Source: Bin75 sp965200435 (GTDB taxonomy: Bacteria > Nitrospirota > Nitrospiria > Nitrospirales > UBA8639). Taken from it: a stretch of 64,000 nt of DNA. Below, in pieces: positions 59,275 to 64,000 of this stretch. A model generated the notes under the pieces. The model was not told the origin of the DNA. It searched no databases and saw only the letters and a list, made by a program, of their open reading frames with translations. Position 1 is the stretch's first letter, and every line of letters begins with the position of its first letter. A program made the position numbers and the translations under genes. The stretch spans positions 1,798,001-1,862,000 of the forward strand of contig OZ241337.1 in NCBI GenBank assembly GCA_965200435.1, written 5' to 3'.

Positions 59275-60361
59275 TGTATAAGTTCAGAAACCTTTGGCAC
59301 TCCTCGAAACAGGAGGAGAGGCCATGCAAATTCACCATGTCGGCTATCGCATCAGGGGGTTTTATCGACTAACGCAATTCGGGCATCGTTGGGACATGAT
59401 ACCCCACGAAGCCCATCACCGACTCAAGATTCTGCACTTTTGCGCCCGGCATGGCCCAGCCGCGACGGGGGAGGCCTTTGGCGTCAGCCGCCGGACGCTT
59501 TATCGCTGGCAGCGGGCGCTCACTCAGGCTGGCGGGGACCCGCAGGCGTTGGCCGTCCGCTCTAGGGCCCCCCACCGGCGGCGGCAGGCCACGTGGCCAC
59601 CCGCCCTGAGCCAAGCGATCCGGCGGCTACGCACCACGTATCCCAACCGTGGGAAGGCCAAGCTGCACGTCCTACTGCGGCCGTGGTGTGCGCAGCACGG
59701 GCTAGCCCTCCCCAGGGTCTCCACCATCGGGCGCCTGATCGCCCGCGCCCCGGACCGGATGCGGCACACGCCGAGCCGCCTGGATGCCCGGGGCCGGCCC
59801 AAACCCCGGACACGGCGCCGGAAATCCCGCCCGCCCCGGCCCCGCCCCGCCCAGCCCCTGGCGGTCTTGGCCGGCGATCCCGTTGTGCGGCTCCACGCCG
59901 GACTCCGCCGCTACCTATTCACCTTCATCGATCCCTGCAGTCGCTTCGCCTTCGCTGTGGCCACCGCCACCGCCTCCAGCCGCCATGCCACCCACGCCCT
60001 CGATGCACTCTGTGCGTTGCTCCCGGCCCCACCCCGGGTCCTCCTCTCCGATAACGGCCCGGAGTTCCAGGGGCATTTCCAGCACCGGCTCGATGAGCGC
60101 GGCATCACCCACTGGTGGACGTATCCCCGATCCCCGAAAATGAACGCTCATGCGGAACGGTTCAATCGCACCCTGCAAGAGACCTTCGTGGACTACCACG
60201 AGGATCTGCTGTTCGACGATTTGGCGGCCTTTAACCGCAAACTGGCCGATTGGTTGCTGGCCTACAATACCGTGTTGCCCCACCATAGCCTTGGGCGGCA
60301 ATCTCCGGTACAATCCCTGATTCACCACCAACCCGAGTGCCAAATGTGGTGGACCCATACA
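59275..60361 (+). mobile_element. IS481-like insertion sequence (ends tentative)
   Basis: Both sides carry an inverted TGTAT...TTTGGCACTC motif (59275-59302, and the complement at 60335-60361), which I take as terminal repeats of a ~1.09-kb element. No matching target duplication is seen, and the transposase frame runs 18 bp past the right end, so the ends are tentative. Confidence 0.45.
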
Positions 60362-60379
60362 GCTGCTTTCTTTTTATGA
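59324..60379 (+). CDS. IS481-family-type transposase
   Basis: The 351-residue protein has an N-terminal helix-turn-helix (FCARHGPAATGEAFGVSRRT) and an arginine/proline-rich linker. The integrase-type DDE core follows: Asp in LFTFIDPCSRFAF, Asp in LLSDNGPEFQ, Glu in NAHAERFNRTL with 34 residues between the last two. One uninterrupted frame is typical of IS481 rather than IS3. ATG 59324 follows GGAGGAGAGG. The frame looks intact, so the enzyme may be active. It borders the oxygenase-flavoprotein-exporter island. Confidence 0.85.
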   Translation: MQIHHVGYRIRGFYRLTQFGHRWDMIPHEAHHRLKILHFCARHGPAATGEAFGVSRRTLYRWQRALTQAGGDPQALAVRSRAPHRRRQATWPPALSQAIRRLRTTYPNRGKAKLHVLLRPWCAQHGLALPRVSTIGRLIARAPDRMRHTPSRLDARGRPKPRTRRRKSRPPRPRPAQPLAVLAGDPVVRLHAGLRRYLFTFIDPCSRFAFAVATATASSRHATHALDALCALLPAPPRVLLSDNGPEFQGHFQHRLDERGITHWWTYPRSPKMNAHAERFNRTLQETFVDYHEDLLFDDLAAFNRKLADWLLAYNTVLPHHSLGRQSPVQSLIHHQPECQMWWTHTAAFFL

Positions 60380-60479
60380 AAGAAATGGTAGAATGGCAGG
60401 GAAGAGCTTATCCTTCTCACCAGTGACCCTGAAAAAGATAGACAGGTCGCTAGTTGAGCAATTGTTAGGTTAGGGGGGC

Positions 60480-61670
60480 ATGTATGTAAATATGAAGATT
60501 CCTTCTGTCTATAAGAGGGGATATGAGAAGATAGCTGAAATCGATCCGGCATTCGCGGTCAAATACATCAAGCACACAGGTATGGGTGATCTGCTGGCCG
60601 ATGCAGCCGTCGAATCGCTGGCCGGATTGCCCCCTAGCGAGATGCATCGATTCATCAATGCGGGCATGGAGCAGAATGCGGAGTTGCTCGCGAAGGCTCC
60701 GAAGGAACTGAGGGACTTCTTCGAAGAGGTTGATAACATCTCCCCTCCCGCTTGGTTTAATCCCGCGAGCGAACGAGTCAACGCTGGTTGCCGTGCTTTC
60801 CACGCTGACTCGGATCTGTTTCTTCTCGCGTTTCTCGCCGATGTCATTGTCCGCGGCTTCGCCACAATGATCAGCAAGTCGTTCTTCATGACGGGTCGTA
60901 TCTGGGACTATGGGGTTCTGCGCCTGCAACGCAACATCTTGCATCTGACCGAAATCATGATGCCGGGGGGGCTCGATCGGCAAGGTGAGGGGTGGAAACT
61001 GTCGGTTCGCATCAGGATTGTGCACGCTCAAGTCAGGCGGGTTTTGAGCCTCTCCGGCGACTGGGATGTGGCCACCTACGGTACGCCGTTGAGCTCCGCG
61101 CATATCGGGCTGGCGTCGTGCGGGTTCTCTGCCCAATTGCTGAAGGCGGCCATCCGCCTAGGCGCCGTGCCGAGTGACGTTGGGCGCGACGGCTTCATGC
61201 ACATCTGGCGCTACACCGCGGTGCTGATGGGCGTGCCGGAGGCGCTCCTGTTTCGCGACGAGGCTGACGCTCTGGAGATCTATCGGCTGTCCTGTCTCTG
61301 CGAGCCGCCGCCCGATATAGAGGCGGTCGCCATGGCACACACCCTGATCAATTCAGCGCCGCTTGTAGCCAACATTACCGACAAGGAGGAGCGGCACAGA
61401 GTCGTGCGGTTGGGGTACCAGGCTTCGCGTGCACTCATCGGGGGCGAGCTTGCCGACAAGCTCCAGTTTCCCGCATACAGGACGGCTTGGATTGTGCCGT
61501 GGCTGCGGATCAAGCGCCGGATAGAAAATGTATTAGGCCGACGGTTTCCGGAACGGTGGGGGAGGACGCAGAAGTTCATGACTCTGCTCACGGCAGTCGC
61601 GCACGAAAGCGGTGGCATATCCTATGAGTTACCCGAGCAAGTGAAGTCGGACCCGAACAAGGAGTGGTGA
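60480..61670 (+). CDS. MpaB/latex-clearing-protein-like oxygenase (DUF2236)
   Basis: The 396-residue protein matches the DUF2236 family, which includes fungal MpaB and bacterial latex-clearing protein Lcp, haem b oxygenases that cleave isoprenoid double bonds. The key helix carries RIRIVHAQVR (His182 with flanking arginines), corresponding to the haem-ligand helix of Lcp, and further helices match the all-alpha fold. No signal peptide is seen, unlike secreted Lcp. ATG 60480 or 60492 may be the start. It is followed by a geranylgeranyl-reductase-like flavoprotein and an RND exporter, so an isoprenoid-type lipid is a plausible substrate (inference). Confidence 0.75.
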   Translation: MYVNMKIPSVYKRGYEKIAEIDPAFAVKYIKHTGMGDLLADAAVESLAGLPPSEMHRFINAGMEQNAELLAKAPKELRDFFEEVDNISPPAWFNPASERVNAGCRAFHADSDLFLLAFLADVIVRGFATMISKSFFMTGRIWDYGVLRLQRNILHLTEIMMPGGLDRQGEGWKLSVRIRIVHAQVRRVLSLSGDWDVATYGTPLSSAHIGLASCGFSAQLLKAAIRLGAVPSDVGRDGFMHIWRYTAVLMGVPEALLFRDEADALEIYRLSCLCEPPPDIEAVAMAHTLINSAPLVANITDKEERHRVVRLGYQASRALIGGELADKLQFPAYRTAWIVPWLRIKRRIENVLGRRFPERWGRTQKFMTLLTAVAHESGGISYELPEQVKSDPNKEW

Positions 61671-61779
61671 TTGTTCACCATGACGGTCTTATCCCGTATT
61701 GGTCCTTTGCGATGGAGGATAAACACCGGATGTGTCTCTCGAAACATGAAGAACGCGACGTCGGAAAGGCTGATACGAG

Positions 61780-63006
61780 ATGCGCTACGACGTTCTGGTT
61801 GTAGGAGCGGGTCCGGCCGGCTCGACCGTCGCCCGGGATCTGGCCGCACGTGGGGCCTCGGTGATGATGTTCGACAAGGCCGAGTTCCCGCGGGACAAAC
61901 CGTGTGGCGGGCTTGTCTCCGTGCGTTGCGCCACCATGCTCGGTATCGACCTGTCTCCGGTCATTGAGCGCACCATTACCGATGTTTTCGCGACGCTCAA
62001 GGAGCAGCCGGAGGGGGAAATCTTTCGTTCTTCAGCCGGGAAGTTCGCGTATGCGACGCAGCGCAGCCGTCTGGACACTCTGCTGGCCGAGAAGTCCGTC
62101 GAGGCGGGAGCGGTGTTCAGGCAGCGCGAGAAGCTCATGAGCGTCGAGCGTCACGGTGACCATGTGACGGTACGCACCTCCGGGGGGCAAGGGAACAATG
62201 TCTATCACGGAAGGATTCTGGTCGCCGCCGATGGGGCCAACGGAGTGGCATCCCGAATGTCCGGTCTCTCCGACCGTCCCGATTATCAGTACGGCATCGC
62301 GATAGAGGGGAATATTACCCCGGGGAAGGGGTTCCCGGACAAATGGAAGAACGCGATCGGAGTGGACTTCGGCGCCATAGAAGGCGGATATGGCTGGCTG
62401 TTCCCCAAGGGAGATCATGTCAATATCGGGACGGGCGGCTATGAATTCGTTGGCCCGACGCTCAGGTGCCGGCTCGAGAGACTGGTCAAATTCTACGGAT
62501 TCGACCCTGCCGGTCTCTGGGGCGTGCGCGGACATCACTTACCGGTACGGCGACGGAACTTTCCCCTGATTGACGGGAACGTCATACTGGTCGGAGACGC
62601 CGCCGGCATTCTGGATCCCCTGACTGCCGAGGGGATTGTGTCCGCGGTACAATCCTCGCAGATCGCGGCCAACCATATCGCTCGATATCTCGACGACGAG
62701 ACCGTCACGCTGGAGCCGTATATGAAGGAACTCGACGGGGGAGTCTTGCGGGATGTCGATGTCGCCGGACGGCTCCATGACGTGTTCTATCTGCGGCCTG
62801 GCGCCTTCGTCGCCATCGAGAGGAAGTTTCCCGTGCTGTGGCAGGCCATGGTGGATCTGTTTTGCGGCGACGCCACTTACGTCAGCCTCTCGCGCAAGCT
62901 TGGCCCCGTATGGCCGCTACTCAAGCTCATCTCTCATATGAGACGCGCCACCTTCCCGGCCTGGACGACGGCTCGGGAGGCTCGGCGGAAGAGGGGAGCC
63001 GCGTAG
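61780..63006 (+). CDS. Geranylgeranyl-reductase-family FAD oxidoreductase
   Basis: The 408-residue flavoprotein has the N-terminal Rossmann FAD motif VVGAGPAGSTVARDLAARG, the family motif KPCGGLVS, the YGWLFPKGDHVNIG active-site strand and the second FAD motif VGDAAGILDPLTAEGI. Members reduce isoprenoid side chains (chlorophyll phytyl, archaeal lipids, menaquinone) or act as related hydroxylases. The gene lies 109 bp after the MpaB-like oxygenase and 138 bp before the RND exporter, all on one strand. ATG 61780 follows GGAAAGG at a loose spacing. Confidence 0.88.
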   Translation: MRYDVLVVGAGPAGSTVARDLAARGASVMMFDKAEFPRDKPCGGLVSVRCATMLGIDLSPVIERTITDVFATLKEQPEGEIFRSSAGKFAYATQRSRLDTLLAEKSVEAGAVFRQREKLMSVERHGDHVTVRTSGGQGNNVYHGRILVAADGANGVASRMSGLSDRPDYQYGIAIEGNITPGKGFPDKWKNAIGVDFGAIEGGYGWLFPKGDHVNIGTGGYEFVGPTLRCRLERLVKFYGFDPAGLWGVRGHHLPVRRRNFPLIDGNVILVGDAAGILDPLTAEGIVSAVQSSQIAANHIARYLDDETVTLEPYMKELDGGVLRDVDVAGRLHDVFYLRPGAFVAIERKFPVLWQAMVDLFCGDATYVSLSRKLGPVWPLLKLISHMRRATFPAWTTAREARRKRGAA

Positions 63007-63144
63007 CATCGCCGGGTACGGAATCAGGACTTCCGGGCCATGGTGTTGGTCCGTTCCGGGGGCCGGCAAGCGATGAAAACCTAAACGAATGGCACCCTTC
63101 TCCTCGTCCCAACTGCCGGTACGTGACGGCCTGAAGGAACATCG

Positions 63145-64000
63145 ATGTTCCTAGAACGCTATACCGCTGTCCTGTTTCGCTATCGCTGGCTGACGGTTAT
63201 TGTCTCCACCGCGATCATGCTGGCCATGGCTGCCGGCGCCGGGTTCATCACCACCTCCAACGATCAACGGACCCTTTTCAGCAAAGACAACCCTCAGCTC
63301 CTCATTTTCGACGCGCTTGAAGCTACTTATGCCGTCTCCAACAACGTGCTGATCGCCGTTGCGCCGCAAACGGGTTCGGTGTTCACTCGGGATGCGCTGG
63401 CCGCCATCGAGGACCTGACCGAGGCCGGCTGGCAGACGCCCCATTCCACCCGGGTCGTTTCCCTCACCAATTACATCCACAGCGCAGCAGAGGGAGACGA
63501 ACTGCGCGTCGGCCCTCTCGTCAAGGGCGCAAGGTCGCTGAGCGACGACGATCTGAAACAGGTCGAGAAGATTGCGTTGGGAGAAGCCGAGCTCGCCGGC
63601 CGGCTGGTAGCATTGGACGGGCGCGTGGGTGGCGTGATTATCGATTTCGTCATGCCTGACGATCAGGACCGGGCCACCATCGAAATCACCGATCATCTCG
63701 ATTCGCTTCTGAATCAGGCACGTGCGGACCATCCCGGCATCAATTACTACGCGGCCGGTCATGCCATCACGGACCGGGCTTTCGCCACCGTCTCGCAGGA
63801 CGATCTGGGCACGCTGACGCCAATTGTGTTTCTGGTCATCATCGCCGTTGCGATCGTTCTTCTGCGGTCTGTGCTCACCACCGTAGCCGTTGTCTTCGTC
63901 CTCTTTTTCGTGCTGGCCACCACCATGGGATTCGCCGGGTGGGTGGGTGCCGTGTTCGACCCCATCAGCGCCTCCATGCCCCTCATGGTCCTGGTCATCG
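63145..64000 (+). CDS. RND/MMPL-family exporter, N-terminal part (cut by window end)
   Basis: The open frame from ATG 63145 runs past the window edge and encodes the first 285 residues of an RND-superfamily transporter. The first helix is WLTVIVSTAIMLAMAAGAG, followed by a periplasmic porter domain (about residues 38-220). The start of the transmembrane bundle follows: TPIVFLVIIAVAIVLL, TTVAVVFVLFFVLATTMGF, SASMPLMVLVI. Such proteins export hopanoids, mycolic lipids and other hydrophobic compounds. AAGGAA precedes the start. Its position after the oxygenase and the reductase suggests export of their product. Confidence 0.85.
   Translation, partial: MFLERYTAVLFRYRWLTVIVSTAIMLAMAAGAGFITTSNDQRTLFSKDNPQLLIFDALEATYAVSNNVLIAVAPQTGSVFTRDALAAIEDLTEAGWQTPHSTRVVSLTNYIHSAAEGDELRVGPLVKGARSLSDDDLKQVEKIALGEAELAGRLVALDGRVGGVIIDFVMPDDQDRATIEITDHLDSLLNQARADHPGINYYAAGHAITDRAFATVSQDDLGTLTPIVFLVIIAVAIVLLRSVLTTVAVVFVLFFVLATTMGFAGWVGAVFDPISASMPLMVLVI

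Noticed and set aside
59067..59372. Plus-strand 101-codon frame between hppA and the transposase
   Set aside because: It has no family likeness and overlaps the transposase start and probable IS end in another frame.
59593..60143. Two plus-strand frames of 153 and 119 codons inside the transposase
   Set aside because: They are Pro/Ala-rich shadow frames caused by extreme GC bias; the DDE transposase frame is the coding one.
1..64000. CRISPR arrays, tRNA and rRNA genes
   Set aside because: No regularly spaced repeat-spacer pattern was found; the recurring repeats are dispersed hairpins. No tRNA cloverleaf or rRNA-like sequence was recognised by eye; a tRNAscan/Infernal run would be decisive.

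Overview
The window is GC-rich bacterial chromosome, cut at both ends (sucC on the left, an RND exporter on the right). A Nitrospirota (Nitrospira-like) organism is my best guess. It rests on the mix of sucCD, a histone-H1-like protein, a K+-independent H+-pyrophosphatase, the MEMO-like AmmeMemoRadiSam protein B, PPK2 and very many REP hairpins. This is inference: no rRNA or other marker gene lies in the window.

Housekeeping blocks are recognisable. 0-16 kb holds sucCD, an Xaa-Pro aminopeptidase, a TraB-like protein, a COG0523 GTPase, convergent holB/tmk, a DUF502 protein, glmU, glmS, a 2H phosphoesterase, lgt, an Mrp Fe-S carrier, a Rieske protein and PPK2. 24-31 kb is a complete peptide ABC importer. 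31-44 kb holds a membrane protein, a MEMO-like protein, a cyclophilin, an MFS carrier, an H1-like protein, a peroxiredoxin, a pentapeptide protein, scpA/scpB and a fused FAD/Fe-S oxidoreductase. 48-59 kb holds accA, dnaE, a second pentapeptide protein, hflK/hflC and hppA.

Two accessory zones sit between these blocks and are full of damaged genes. The first (17.6-24.3 kb) has a frameshifted MmeI-like type IIG restriction-modification gene, an AT-rich three-gene cassette of unknown function, a BrnT-like toxin beside an antitoxin with two in-frame stops, and a lipA gene broken by an apparent 5-nt deletion. The second (44.3-48.5 kb) has a REP-associated transposase (RAYT) remnant, an orphan HigA-like antitoxin, a frameshifted GHKL ATPase fused to a PD-(D/E)XK-like domain (a candidate defence effector), an IS481-type remnant and an AAA/DUF4143 ATPase. 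A third island (59.3-64 kb) begins with an IS481-like transposase. It is followed by an MpaB/latex-clearing-like oxygenase, a geranylgeranyl-reductase-like flavoprotein and an RND/MMPL exporter, which could form a lipid or isoprenoid modification and export pathway.

The most striking structure is repetitive. Eight copies of a ~142-bp MITE-like element carry near-perfect terminal inverted repeats and 4-bp YTAR-type target duplications, as IS5-group transposases produce. In two copies both arms of the terminal repeat have changed together. Roughly eighteen REP units (GTCGGATTACGC / GCTAATCCGACC type) and several other hairpin families fill most intergenic gaps, and in three places a repeat supplies the stop codon of a neighbouring gene.
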